Origin: Paenibacillus sp. JZ16
Lineage (GTDB): Bacteria > Bacillota > Bacilli > Paenibacillales > Paenibacillaceae
Reading direction: 5' to 3'
Assembly: GCF_015326965.1 (NCBI RefSeq)
Contig: NZ_CP017659.1
Location: forward strand, 310,001-374,000
Length of the DNA stretch: 64,000 bases
Under the pieces are notes generated by a model that was not told the DNA's origin, searched no databases, and saw only the letters and a list, made by a program, of their open reading frames with translations. The position numbers and the translations under genes were made by a program. Shown here piece after piece: positions 55,675 through 64,000 of the stretch; the first letter of the stretch is position 1, and the number at the start of each line of letters is the position of its first letter.

Positions 55675-56778
55675 ATGATGAGGGTGCTGATGGGTATGAT
55701 GGTACAGAAATTTTGCAGTCTGAAATGGCTGTACATAGCCGGAATCTTAATTTTGATCATCGTGACGGTCTTTTTAATCGCAAAGCCTGAATTTTCACAG
55801 ACACATCCAGAGGACACTTATATCGCAACAGTTGACGGAGAAGTGATTCATGTGAGCGAATTTCAAAGAGCTATTCATGCCAATCGAGCTGAAATGATCA
55901 AGTATTTCCATGAAAAATATGATGCAGCGCAGTCGACCGAATTTTGGTCCACGCCATACGGAAATGAAACTCCGCTTGAGTTGATCAAAAAGAAGGCGCT
56001 CGAAGACAGCATCCATCTTAAAATTCGACAGATCCTTGCCAAAGAGCAGGGCGTGCTCTCCGATATCAGTTACGACGGTTTTGTACAAAACCTCTTGCTT
56101 GAAAATGAGAGAAGGCAGCAAGCAATCAAGAACAATCATGTTGTTTTCGGACCCGCTCAATATACGGAGGAAACCTATTTAGAATATGTGATGGGAAACA
56201 CGGACTTAGCGGTCAAAAACCATCTGATGGAGCAAGACTGGAAGCCGAATGAACAACAGCTGCTCACGTTTTATGAGGCGAATAAGAGACGGTTGTATCA
56301 TGCGCCCGCAACCGTGAAGGTACGACAATTATCATTATCTTTTCTTGATGCCAATCGGAATGTCGATACCCTTCTCAAAACTCGGGAGAAAAGAAGATTG
56401 GAGACTGCTAGGCAGAAAATTTTATCCGGAATTTCATTTGAGCAAGCAGCAAAGGACATCAAGCATGATAGCCAGGTTACGGAGCAGTTATATAACTTGG
56501 ATAGTCACAGGCACAACGCCAGAAGTCCGGTAGCTCAAGTTTCTGTCGACCTTCATCCAGGAGAGGTTAGCGAAATTATTGAAGAGAACGGCCGCTTCTA
56601 TCTCATCCAATGCGTGGAGAATAATCAGAGGGGAGCCAAGTTTCTGGCATTTGACGGAATAAGAGAACAAGTGTTAAAGGACTACATCGATAACAAATAT
56701 GAAGAGTACATACGTGAGCGAATAACCGATGCGCACGTTGTATTGAATGAGGAGTTGTACGGTAAATTTCAAATGTAA
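55675..56778 (+). CDS. SurA/PrsA-like peptidyl-prolyl isomerase or foldase
   Basis: This 367-residue protein has an N-terminal membrane anchor (LYIAGILILIIVTVFLIA, about 20-37), a SurA-like N-terminal helical region beginning at DTYIATVDGEVIHVSEF, and a PpiC-like region near 215-320 with APATVKVRQLSLSF, ISFEQAAKD and LHPGEVSEIIEENGRFYLI. There is no lipobox Cys, unlike PrsA. Several in-frame Met stand close together (55675 to 55702), so the start is uncertain. It lies 48 bases upstream of a secreted beta-helix protein and may help fold it outside the membrane. Confidence 0.7.
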   Translation: MMRVLMGMMVQKFCSLKWLYIAGILILIIVTVFLIAKPEFSQTHPEDTYIATVDGEVIHVSEFQRAIHANRAEMIKYFHEKYDAAQSTEFWSTPYGNETPLELIKKKALEDSIHLKIRQILAKEQGVLSDISYDGFVQNLLLENERRQQAIKNNHVVFGPAQYTEETYLEYVMGNTDLAVKNHLMEQDWKPNEQQLLTFYEANKRRLYHAPATVKVRQLSLSFLDANRNVDTLLKTREKRRLETARQKILSGISFEQAAKDIKHDSQVTEQLYNLDSHRHNARSPVAQVSVDLHPGEVSEIIEENGRFYLIQCVENNQRGAKFLAFDGIREQVLKDYIDNKYEEYIRERITDAHVVLNEELYGKFQM

Positions 56779-56825
56779 CTGCCCATTTGGCATTACATAA
56801 ATAAAAATGAAAGGAATGAAGATGA

Positions 56826-59800
56826 TTGAGGCAATCGTTTATCAAAAAGTTGATCTGCATGGTTTCTATCTTTTCCTTGGTTTGCAATTGGGTTACCGCT
56901 TCACCGTCGGACGCTTTAGCTGCCGGAACCACTTATTATGTGGACAGTACAGGGGGCGATGACAGGAATAACGGCACAAGTCAAGACTCTGCGTGGAGAT
57001 CGTTAGACAAAGTTAACGCGACTACCTTTGCCCCAGGCGACAAAATCTTGTTCAAAGCTGGGGAAATCTGGAATGGCAGGCTGTGGCCTAAAGGTTCCGG
57101 TTCAAGCGGAAATCCGATCATTATCGATATGTACGGTTCCGGAAGCAAACCATTAATCGCCGGGATTACGTCCGAACTGGAAGCCGTCTTTTTGAAAAAC
57201 CAGGAGTATTGGGAAATCAACAACCTGGAGGTGACAAACAGCTCGCCGCTGCCTTTTGATCGAGATTGGGAGAATCCGCGGGGCCAAAGACGGGGTGTCT
57301 ATATCTTGAATGAGGAAGCTGGTCTATTGAATCACATCTATATCCAAAACATGAACATCCATGATGTCGATGGATCATATACCACACGCTCCGGAGGCAT
57401 TATTTTCGATTCGGTTGGTTCGACTACACCCAGCGCATTTAACGATATTCTCATTGACGGTAATATACTGACGGATGTGGATGCCTATGGCATTTACATT
57501 GGCTCTAATTGTATCTTGCGCTACGGAATGGGCGATTTATGGCCATGGGTACCTAAACCTTACGGGCCATGGACGCCGTCCACCCAAGTGAAAATATCCA
57601 ATAATACCGTCATCAGAGCCGCAACCGGCGGGATCGCGTGGAATGTCACCGATGGAGCGGTGGTCGAGCGCAACACCGTCCAACAAGCTACCTATCTGGC
57701 AACCAATGCTTCCATTTGGTGGGCGTATGCGGACAATAACCTCGTTCAATTCAACGAATCGTTTGCCAGTGTGAACGGCGCGGAAGACGGGCATGGCTTC
57801 GACGTTGATGCAGGAAACATCAATTCGTTGGTTCAGTACAATTACAGTCATGATAACGCTGGCGGCTTCATGCTGTTCGTAAACGACACTTACAACACAA
57901 TCAATACCATCGTCAGATACAACATCAGCCAAAACGACAGAAAAAGCATATTCCGATACAGCGGATCCATTGATAACGTCTACAACTACAATAATACGAT
58001 ATACGTAGGAAAATCATCAGGGAACCCGGTGATGAGCGATTACTTCACCAAGGCTTCGGGAGCCCCGCGCAACATTCATAATTATAATAATGTGTACTAC
58101 AGCGTCGGCGATAAGGGATGGGACTTGACGGGTCAGACATTTGACTACAACGCATATTACGGAGGAAACACATTAGTGCAGGCTGATGCCCATAAGATAA
58201 CGGACGATCCGAAATTGGTTGATCCCGGAAGCGGCGGCAATGGCATGGATACAGTGAACGGGTACCAATTGCAAGCGACTTCACCACTAATAGGCGCAGG
58301 CATACGCATAAACGATAACGGAGGAAGGGATTATTTCGGCAACCCGTTATATAATGGCGCTCCCGATATCGGTGCCCACGAATACGAGGGCAGTGTTCCA
58401 CCAGCCGGGAACATGCCTGATCCGATCGTCATCGTTCCGAAACGGCCTGCCAGCACACCTGTCGACAATCTAGCTACGCAGGCAGCTGCAAGTACGACAT
58501 TTCAAACGTCGTCTTCAGGACCGATTGAAAATATCATTGATAATGATTACGACACGGCATGGGAAACCGATACTTCGCCTTCCTTTCCGAACGATATCAC
58601 GCTCGATTTTGGCGAGCAAACGCTTATGGCCAATCAATTGAAGCTTAATACAAGATACGGAAAGGATTTGGGTATTACGAACTTTGATCTTGAATACCGT
58701 AATGGTTCGGCATGGATTCCCTTACGCACCAATATCAATCTGACTTGGGATTTGAACACGGGCGCAAATGAGATCAAATCCGTGGAATTTCCACTTACTC
58801 GATTCTCTCAAATCAGATTGAAGGTCCATGACGGTGTTAACCCATCGGGGCGAATCGCACTGAACGAGCTTGAATTGTATAACAATCCTGAACTATCCAA
58901 AGATATGGTCACCACGACCTTTGCGACGGGGGCAGGCACCATTACTAACATCATCGACAACAATTTGAACTCTGCATGGGGAAGTACCGGAGATGTAACC
59001 TTTCCAGGTTATATTACTCTTGACTACGGCAATCATAGGGTACCGGTCAACAAGGTTACGTTAGTCACGTTTTTTGGGATCGGTCAGGGTATTACCAATT
59101 TTGATGTGGAGTATTTTGACGGTAGCCGTTGGGTGACGGCATTATCTGGCGCATCGGTGGAATGGAATCTGAACGACAGCACCAAAGAACGCCAGAGCGT
59201 TTCTTTCCCAACGGTAAACGCCTATAAACTTCGGTTAAAGGTGAATGACGGGAATCGGATATGGGGGAACATCGCGTTAAATGAACTCGTCGTTGAGCAT
59301 ATCGTTGATAACGTACCCGTTACTGGAATAATAGTGGATACACCGGAGCTTGTGTTTAATTCCTCTTCCGGCCGGAGTAGAGAGCTCCACGCAACGGTTA
59401 TGCCGGATCATGCAACCAATAAAAATATTACATGGAGCACGAATCAAGGGCAGGTGGCAACGGTAGACGATCATGGCATCGTGACAGCCGTAGAGGAAGG
59501 AAGGGCTGTTATCACGGCAACGACGGAAGACGGCAATTTTCAGGCCTCCAGCCATATTACGGTGGACTGGACAGCTCCGGAGATCACGATATATCAAGTT
59601 GTAACATCAGAATATAACACGGGCGTGTTTCAACCCAAATTTGAAGTAGCGGACATTCTGTCAGGTGTCAACCATGCAAAAACCGAAGTCATCTTGGATG
59701 GAAACGTATTAACGGATTTAACTGATATTCCGTTATACAAACTTGAGCAGGGTACACATACGTTTACGATAAAAGCAATTGATTTAACAGGGAATTCATC

Positions 59801-60044
59801 TATACAATCAATAGACTTTCAGGTGAAAACAAGTTATGCCGCTCTTGAGGAGCTGGTTCAACGTTTCGCAGACGAGGGAACCATTGATAACAAAGGGATT
59901 GCTAACAGTCTGCTGAAAAAATTGCAAAAACAAAACCTAAGCAGTTTCATTTCTGAAGTCCATGCACAAAAAGGGAATCATATCTCCGCCGAGGTTGCGG
60001 AATATTTGTTACGCGATGCAGCGACGCTCCTTAACCCATTGTAG
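56826..60044 (+). CDS. Secreted parallel beta-helix protein with discoidin, Big_2 and FIMAH-like domains
   Basis: TTG 56826 is 9 bases after AAAGGAA and gives 1072 residues. A signal peptide (about 1-33) is followed by a right-handed parallel beta-helix (about 37-520; asparagine-rich turns such as IDGNIL, VKISNNTVI and NNLVQFN), typical of polysaccharide lyases and glycosidases. Two discoidin-like modules (about 555-690 and 690-820) share FDLEYRNGSAW/FDVEYFDGSRW and IALNEL. A Big_2 Ig domain (about 830-915), an Ig-like segment and a C-terminal FIMAH-like helical domain (about 1005-1072) complete it. The substrate is probably a plant or microbial polysaccharide. Catalytic residues could not be identified. 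Confidence 0.8.
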   Translation: MRQSFIKKLICMVSIFSLVCNWVTASPSDALAAGTTYYVDSTGGDDRNNGTSQDSAWRSLDKVNATTFAPGDKILFKAGEIWNGRLWPKGSGSSGNPIIIDMYGSGSKPLIAGITSELEAVFLKNQEYWEINNLEVTNSSPLPFDRDWENPRGQRRGVYILNEEAGLLNHIYIQNMNIHDVDGSYTTRSGGIIFDSVGSTTPSAFNDILIDGNILTDVDAYGIYIGSNCILRYGMGDLWPWVPKPYGPWTPSTQVKISNNTVIRAATGGIAWNVTDGAVVERNTVQQATYLATNASIWWAYADNNLVQFNESFASVNGAEDGHGFDVDAGNINSLVQYNYSHDNAGGFMLFVNDTYNTINTIVRYNISQNDRKSIFRYSGSIDNVYNYNNTIYVGKSSGNPVMSDYFTKASGAPRNIHNYNNVYYSVGDKGWDLTGQTFDYNAYYGGNTLVQADAHKITDDPKLVDPGSGGNGMDTVNGYQLQATSPLIGAGIRINDNGGRDYFGNPLYNGAPDIGAHEYEGSVPPAGNMPDPIVIVPKRPASTPVDNLATQAAASTTFQTSSSGPIENIIDNDYDTAWETDTSPSFPNDITLDFGEQTLMANQLKLNTRYGKDLGITNFDLEYRNGSAWIPLRTNINLTWDLNTGANEIKSVEFPLTRFSQIRLKVHDGVNPSGRIALNELELYNNPELSKDMVTTTFATGAGTITNIIDNNLNSAWGSTGDVTFPGYITLDYGNHRVPVNKVTLVTFFGIGQGITNFDVEYFDGSRWVTALSGASVEWNLNDSTKERQSVSFPTVNAYKLRLKVNDGNRIWGNIALNELVVEHIVDNVPVTGIIVDTPELVFNSSSGRSRELHATVMPDHATNKNITWSTNQGQVATVDDHGIVTAVEEGRAVITATTEDGNFQASSHITVDWTAPEITIYQVVTSEYNTGVFQPKFEVADILSGVNHAKTEVILDGNVLTDLTDIPLYKLEQGTHTFTIKAIDLTGNSSIQSIDFQVKTSYAALEELVQRFADEGTIDNKGIANSLLKKLQKQNLSSFISEVHAQKGNHISAEVAEYLLRDAATLLNPL

Positions 60045-60069
60045 ATTGTTTATTAACTGAAACGAAATG

Positions 60070-60107
60070 AAGTCAGCGCCTGTTTCCGCAGAAACAGGCG
60101 CTGACTT
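60070..60107 (+). terminator. Long perfect hairpin after beta-helix gene
   Basis: AAGTCAGCGCCTGTTTC and GAAACAGGCGCTGACTT form a 17-bp perfect stem with a CGCA loop, 25 bases after the stop. The T tract is only two bases, so it may stabilise the mRNA end as well as end transcription. Confidence 0.75.
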
Positions 60108-60248
60108 GCGTGTACGGATGAAAGGAGACGAGGGTGCATTCATTGAATATCCCGGGTATGATGATTAGGTAGTATGGGAGTATATCATTATATTTATAGT
60201 ATAATGGTTACTTTAATATGAGATGGATAACTGGAAAAGAGGGAACGG

Positions 60249-60923
60249 ATGCCTACTATACTGGTTGCTGACGACGATGCGAATATTCGCGAACTCGTCT
60301 GTTTATTTCTAAGAAACGAAGGTTTTATAACGGTCGAAGCCGCGGATGGCAAGGAAGCACTAACCGTCTACGCCGAAACCCATATCGATCTTGTCGTGCT
60401 TGATATTATGATGCCGATTATGGATGGCTGGATATTGTGCTCGGAGCTGCGAAGAACCAATCCTGATCTTCCGTTACTTATGCTGACAGCAAGAGGCGAA
60501 ACATGGGAGAAGGTGAAAGGGTTCGAACTGGGGACGGATGATTATTTGACGAAACCATTCGATCCGTTGGAGTTGACGGTTCGCGTTAAGGCATTATTGA
60601 AACGATATCGGATTGGCTCCACGCAGATGATTCAGTTCGGAAACGTCATTCTTGACAGGCAGACCTATAAGGTGATGAGAGGGACGGAGTCGCTCACGCT
60701 GCCGCTCAAGGAGTTCGAATTGCTGTATAAGCTCGCGGGAACACCCGGGCAAGTCTATACTCGCGAGCAGTTGATTGACCAGATATGGGGGATCAATTAC
60801 GCAGGAGATGATCGAACGGTAGATGTACATATAAAGCGCCTGCGTGAACGGTTTGCGACTACACCCGATTTTCGGATCGAAACGGTTCGCGGGCTTGGGT
60901 ATCGGCTTGAGGTTTATGAATGA
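60249..60923 (+). CDS. OmpR/PhoB family response regulator
   Basis: This 224-residue regulator has LVADDDANIRELV at the N-terminus, the phospho-acceptor in LVVLDIMMPIMDGW near residue 52, LTKPFDPLEL at the switch Lys and a winged helix with DDRTVDVHIKRLRERF and TVRGLGYRLE. The stop overlaps the kinase start. The promoter region is A/T-rich with TATAAT at 60199-60204. The long hairpin upstream separates it from the beta-helix gene, so it is its own operon. Confidence 0.92.
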   Translation: MPTILVADDDANIRELVCLFLRNEGFITVEAADGKEALTVYAETHIDLVVLDIMMPIMDGWILCSELRRTNPDLPLLMLTARGETWEKVKGFELGTDDYLTKPFDPLELTVRVKALLKRYRIGSTQMIQFGNVILDRQTYKVMRGTESLTLPLKEFELLYKLAGTPGQVYTREQLIDQIWGINYAGDDRTVDVHIKRLRERFATTPDFRIETVRGLGYRLEVYE

Positions 60924-62287
60924 TCAGATCCTTATATATTCGTGTGGTCCTGACATTTCTGGTCTCCGTCATCGCAGGAACGATCATTGCTTTTTTTATG
61001 TCCTCTTGGATATTCAAAGAAAAATTGAACGAGTACGCTCAAATCAACTTACGTAACTTTGGCGAAGACATCGTCCGGATATACAAGACCATTCCGTTAC
61101 GTGAAGCGGACTTGTTCGTAAGTGAAATGAAGCAGCTCGAACTCTATCATATTCGAATTTATGAAGCAACGGGTCAATTCCAGTCTTACGGAAAGCTTAA
61201 CGGACACAAACCTGCTACTGTGAGGATGGAGCAAGTAAAAAAAGTATTAAATGGAAGCGTTGTTCAAGACACTTCAAATGGTATTGCCTCAATTTTCTTA
61301 GGTTTGCCGTTAAAAACGGAAGTGGGAACGAAGGCGATGTTTTTGGAAATGCTCGCCCCTCCTTCCGCCTCATTTGTCATTAACTGGGCATTGATATTTG
61401 GAACCTATTTGTTGATTGCAGGAAGCTTATTGATTCTGGTTGCTTCTGTATTTCTGGTAAGACCGATCAAAAAGCTGACAAAAGCAACCAAACGTATAGC
61501 GACTGGAGATTTCAACGTCAAGCTGAATATTAAGCAAACGAGTGAGCTGGGGACGTTGGCTCGCAGCTTCGAAGAAATGACGAATGATCTGCAGCAGCTG
61601 GAGCAGATGCGCAGGGAATTTGTAACGAACGTGTCGCACGAGGTTCAGTCCCCGCTCACCTCAATATCCGGTTATGCTCAAGCGCTCAAGCAAGTGGACC
61701 TCTCAGATCAAGAACGAAGCCGGTATCTTGATATTATCATCGCTGAAGCGAAGCGGATGTCCAAAATGAGTGATAGCCTGCTCAAGCTGAGTATGCTTGA
61801 GTCGCAGTCACAGCAACTGCGGTTTGTCACACTCGGCCTTGATGAACAGATCCGGCGAGTCATCGTGGCGCTGCAGCCGCAGTGGTCTGCTCACAACATT
61901 CATTTTGAGCTTGATCTGCAGACCGTTAAAGTAACGGCTGATCACGATCAGTTAAATCAGGTATGGACGAACATCCTTGGCAATAGCATCAAATTTTCCA
62001 AGGACGGCGGCGTGATTAGCGTCAGCATCAAACAAGATATCAAATACGTCTCTGTTCGAATATCCGATACTGGCATTGGTATCTCTCTCGAAGACCAGAA
62101 GCGAATATTCGAACGTTTTTTCAAGGCCGATCGTTCCCACAGTCGCAAGTATGACGGCAGCGGTATGGGACTTGCCATCGTTAAACAAATCGTATCCCTG
62201 CATCAAGGCGACGTCCGAGTGGAAAGTGAACCTGGTCAAGGAGCTACCTTCATTGTTACCTTGCCAATCACTCCCCCACCAGATTAG
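60920..62287 (+). CDS. Sensor histidine kinase
   Basis: This 455-residue kinase starts in an ATGA overlap. Helices are at about 6-30 and 160-182, enclosing a 130-residue extracellular domain. HAMP follows at about 183-235. The phospho-acceptor is in TNVSHEVQSPLTSISGYAQAL; the H box reads HEVQSP where HELRTP or HDLKTP is usual. The ATP-binding lobe has NILGNSIKFS, DTGIGI and GSGMGLAIVKQIV. It phosphorylates the regulator encoded just upstream. Its ligand is unknown. Confidence 0.92.
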   Translation: MIRSLYIRVVLTFLVSVIAGTIIAFFMSSWIFKEKLNEYAQINLRNFGEDIVRIYKTIPLREADLFVSEMKQLELYHIRIYEATGQFQSYGKLNGHKPATVRMEQVKKVLNGSVVQDTSNGIASIFLGLPLKTEVGTKAMFLEMLAPPSASFVINWALIFGTYLLIAGSLLILVASVFLVRPIKKLTKATKRIATGDFNVKLNIKQTSELGTLARSFEEMTNDLQQLEQMRREFVTNVSHEVQSPLTSISGYAQALKQVDLSDQERSRYLDIIIAEAKRMSKMSDSLLKLSMLESQSQQLRFVTLGLDEQIRRVIVALQPQWSAHNIHFELDLQTVKVTADHDQLNQVWTNILGNSIKFSKDGGVISVSIKQDIKYVSVRISDTGIGISLEDQKRIFERFFKADRSHSRKYDGSGMGLAIVKQIVSLHQGDVRVESEPGQGATFIVTLPITPPPD

Positions 62288-62339
62288 TTAGATTCCTGGA
62301 GTATCCATCCATTGGATCGACTAGCCCTCGTTCTTCTGC

Positions 62340-62388
62340 TGCTCACATGTAAACTTCCTTGTAAGTGAGCCGGAGCTTTTTTTTGTCT
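62340..62388 (+). terminator. Terminator after two-component system
   Basis: GCTCAC (with TGTAA inner pairing) and GTGAGC form an imperfect stem near 62340-62372, with eight T at 62377-62384. A short GGAGC/GCTCC-like pairing may extend it. Confidence 0.5.
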
Positions 62389-62496
62389 GTTCATACTCCG
62401 TTCATATTGCCGTCATGAGGAGTACATCTTGGTTGATTACACTTTCATTAGTCGCCGATTTAAGGCAGCCTAATAAACAGATCAGGACAGGAGAAG

Positions 62497-63501
62497 ATGA
62501 GAGTGACACAGATAGTGGAAAAGAAAACGGGGAATAGCACAAAAACAAAGAAAGTGCGAAACCTAGTACTTAAAATCATGGGAGCAATCGTGATAGCCAT
62601 TGTTCTTTTTCTAGGTATTGTTTATATCACGAATGTGATCAGTAATAATTCGGAGGCGAAACGAATAGAGGCTTACGGCCAGCACGTATCTGTAGATGGG
62701 AAAAATATGAATGTGTTCATTCAGGGAGAAGGGGAAGAAACAGTCGTACTCCTGCCTGGTTATGGAACAGCAGCACCAGCTCTTGATTTTAAGCTGCTTA
62801 TCGATGAATTATCTCCATTTTACAAAGTTGTCGCCGTTGAGCCTTTCGGTTATGGATTAAGTGATGCAACTGAAAAAGAGCGAACCACGGCGAATATCGT
62901 AAGTGAAGTTCATGAAGCTCTACAGGAGCTTAATATTGATCGATACACACTCATGGGCCACTCGATTGCAGGCATTTACGGTATTGATTATGTGAACAAA
63001 TATCCGGACGAGGTGTCTGCATTTGTCGGAATCGATAGCAGTGTTCCAACGCAACCCGGCATGGATGCCAAATTACCTATAAATACGTTTGCATTCCTCA
63101 AAAAATCAGGTCTTTTAAGATTGGGAATGAAAATAAGTGCTGACCCCTATACTGGACTCGCATTTGAAAATCAAACGGTAGAGCAAATGAAATTGATTTC
63201 GAATAAAAACATGTATACTCCCACGACTTTGAACGAGATGGAACATATTTCTTCTAATTTTAAAGGGGCTCAAGATTTAACCTTCCCTAAAGACCTTCCA
63301 CTTCTTCTCTTTGTACAAGCGAATAATGAAGGTGTAGAAGGTTGGATCCCTCTGCATGAAGGGCAGATCAAAGATTCGGTACATGGAAAAGTAATAACCA
63401 TGAATGGATCCCATTATTTACACCATACCCACTTCAAAGAAATCGCTGAGAACTTTAGAGCATTTATGAAAGAGGTAGACGGAGTACCACCAACAAATTA
63501 A
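62497..63501 (+). CDS. Membrane-anchored alpha/beta hydrolase
   Basis: This 334-residue protein has a basic N-terminus and one membrane helix (IMGAIVIAIVLFLGIVYIT, about 28-47). The hydrolase outside has VVLLPGYGTA, the nucleophile elbow MGHSIAGIYGIDY (Ser near 156) and His in NGSHYLHHTH near 308. It resembles bacterial alpha/beta hydrolases often found beside two-component genes. ATG 62497 follows ACAGGAGAAG. It is the first gene after a terminator 200 bases behind the kinase, so it has its own promoter. Substrate unknown. Confidence 0.85.
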   Translation: MRVTQIVEKKTGNSTKTKKVRNLVLKIMGAIVIAIVLFLGIVYITNVISNNSEAKRIEAYGQHVSVDGKNMNVFIQGEGEETVVLLPGYGTAAPALDFKLLIDELSPFYKVVAVEPFGYGLSDATEKERTTANIVSEVHEALQELNIDRYTLMGHSIAGIYGIDYVNKYPDEVSAFVGIDSSVPTQPGMDAKLPINTFAFLKKSGLLRLGMKISADPYTGLAFENQTVEQMKLISNKNMYTPTTLNEMEHISSNFKGAQDLTFPKDLPLLLFVQANNEGVEGWIPLHEGQIKDSVHGKVITMNGSHYLHHTHFKEIAENFRAFMKEVDGVPPTN

Positions 63502-63533
63502 CGAAATATACGATTAGAACTGATTAATAGTGA

Positions 63534-63572
63534 AAAAGCCGGGTTTTCCTACTTTAAGGAATCCGGCTTTTG
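63534..63572. terminator. Bidirectional terminator
   Basis: AAAAGCCGG and CCGGCTTTT, with inner pairing TTCCT/AGGAA, form a symmetric hairpin between the convergent hydrolase and the partial gene at the window end. Confidence 0.85.
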
Positions 63573-63589
63573 TTTGTTTGATTAATGAG

Positions 63590-64000
63590 TTATTTTTTTT
63601 CTGGTGTGTCAGTTTTGTATTCAATTACTTGTAATACTTTTGGTTCAATTGCTTTTAACTGTTGTTCATAGGAACGATTGTTTTTAGGAACTTCGCCATT
63701 ATTCTCACTTTGAATTTGTGCTTCAACCTGAGTTTTTGCGATGACATCCATCACTTGTTGTTTGGAGACATTCTTAGATGCTGCAATCTCCACTACAGAT
63801 CTACCTTTTGCTAATTCTTGTTTGAGTTCAATTGGGCTCATGTTTAGTAAAGAAAAGAGTTTGTCGTCATTCAAATAGGCATCTGCAAAATAATCTGGCT
63901 TGCCATTGATAGTGAAGAAACCTTCTACTTTATGGTTTGCAGATTTCGTTTCACCTCCAATTAGAGAAACACTGATTGAATTGCCCTGAACGAATACCTG
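63590..64000 (-). CDS. Protein of unknown function, C-terminal part (5' end outside window)
   Basis: The frame is open from the window edge to the stop at 63590, giving the last 136 residues; the ATG or TTG candidates within it are not the real start. The visible part begins with a beta-rich segment (VQGNSISVSLIGG then GFFTINGKPDYFADAYLNDD) and ends in a charged helical tail. The middle, LAKGRSVVEIAASKNVSKQQVMDVIAKT, looks like short helical repeats seen in secreted Bacillales proteins. I do not recognise a named family. Confidence 0.6.
   Translation of the reverse strand, partial: QVFVQGNSISVSLIGGETKSANHKVEGFFTINGKPDYFADAYLNDDKLFSLLNMSPIELKQELAKGRSVVEIAASKNVSKQQVMDVIAKTQVEAQIQSENNGEVPKNNRSYEQQLKAIEPKVLQVIEYKTDTPEKK

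Overview
The window looks like chromosomal DNA of a Paenibacillus-type, endospore-forming, low-to-mid GC Gram-positive bacterium. The evidence is a gerA-gerC-gerB germinant receptor operon, a YhcN/YlaJ-type sporulation lipoprotein, Bce-type peptide-antibiotic resistance genes, strong AGGAGG ribosome binding sites with frequent GTG and TTG starts, many two-component systems, and large secreted polysaccharide-active proteins with FN3, discoidin and FIMAH-like modules. No rRNA, tRNA, CRISPR array, phage genes or intact insertion sequence was recognised.

Layout. 1-4203: the 3' part of a cntBCDF-cntE-like operon, an opine-metallophore (staphylopine/bacillopaline-type) importer plus MFS exporter. 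4360-6115: a ketopantoate-reductase-like gene divergent from a TetR gene, with two matched palindromic operators between them. 6257-8303: ECF sigma factor and membrane anti-sigma pair. 8402-12616: two-component system followed by a large membrane-anchored alpha/beta hydrolase. 12735-18611: BceRS-like regulators divergent from a BceAB-like transporter; the permease carries an A-tract frameshift and is fused in frame to an extra membrane helix and a PAF-acetylhydrolase-like domain. 18807-20096: tandem class II aldolase. 20414-23192: DUF6530-like gene and a fused MoxR-type AAA/VWA protein. 23437-26561: AI-2E family membrane protein, an Rrf2 regulator that appears to start at ATA, a decayed DUF1835-like gene and a hydrolase. 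26780-31885: two DJ-1/PfpI paralogues around a DUF2306-like membrane protein, a SHOCT peptide and a two-component system. 32077-34033: YtrA-like GntR regulator with an ABC transporter. 34192-38168: germination operon. 38382-42367: GNAT, TetR with small membrane protein, AraC regulator and SDR. 42472-47149: tatC-tatA, YhcN-like lipoprotein and, divergently, a Tat-dependent gluconate-dehydrogenase-like complex (small subunit, frameshifted GMC large subunit, cytochrome c lipoprotein). 47265-53763: lipase-like protein, an AraC/cupin regulator with a damaged 5' end, and a 1484-residue secreted protein combining a metallophosphoesterase with a GH8 glycosidase. 54037-64000: amino-acid permease, PrsA/SurA-like foldase with a secreted beta-helix/discoidin protein, another two-component system, a membrane-anchored hydrolase and a partial gene.

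Themes. Much of the window concerns sensing and modifying the cell surface and surroundings: four two-component systems, one sigma/anti-sigma pair, a Bce module and five alpha/beta hydrolases. The most unusual objects are the Bce permease-hydrolase fusion and the phosphoesterase-GH8 fusion. Two single-base, frame-breaking losses (in the Bce permease and the GMC subunit) and a broken 5' end (AraC/cupin gene) lie next to short homopolymers, so sequencing error has to be excluded before they are read as biology. All family assignments come from reading the translated sequence; no database search was run.
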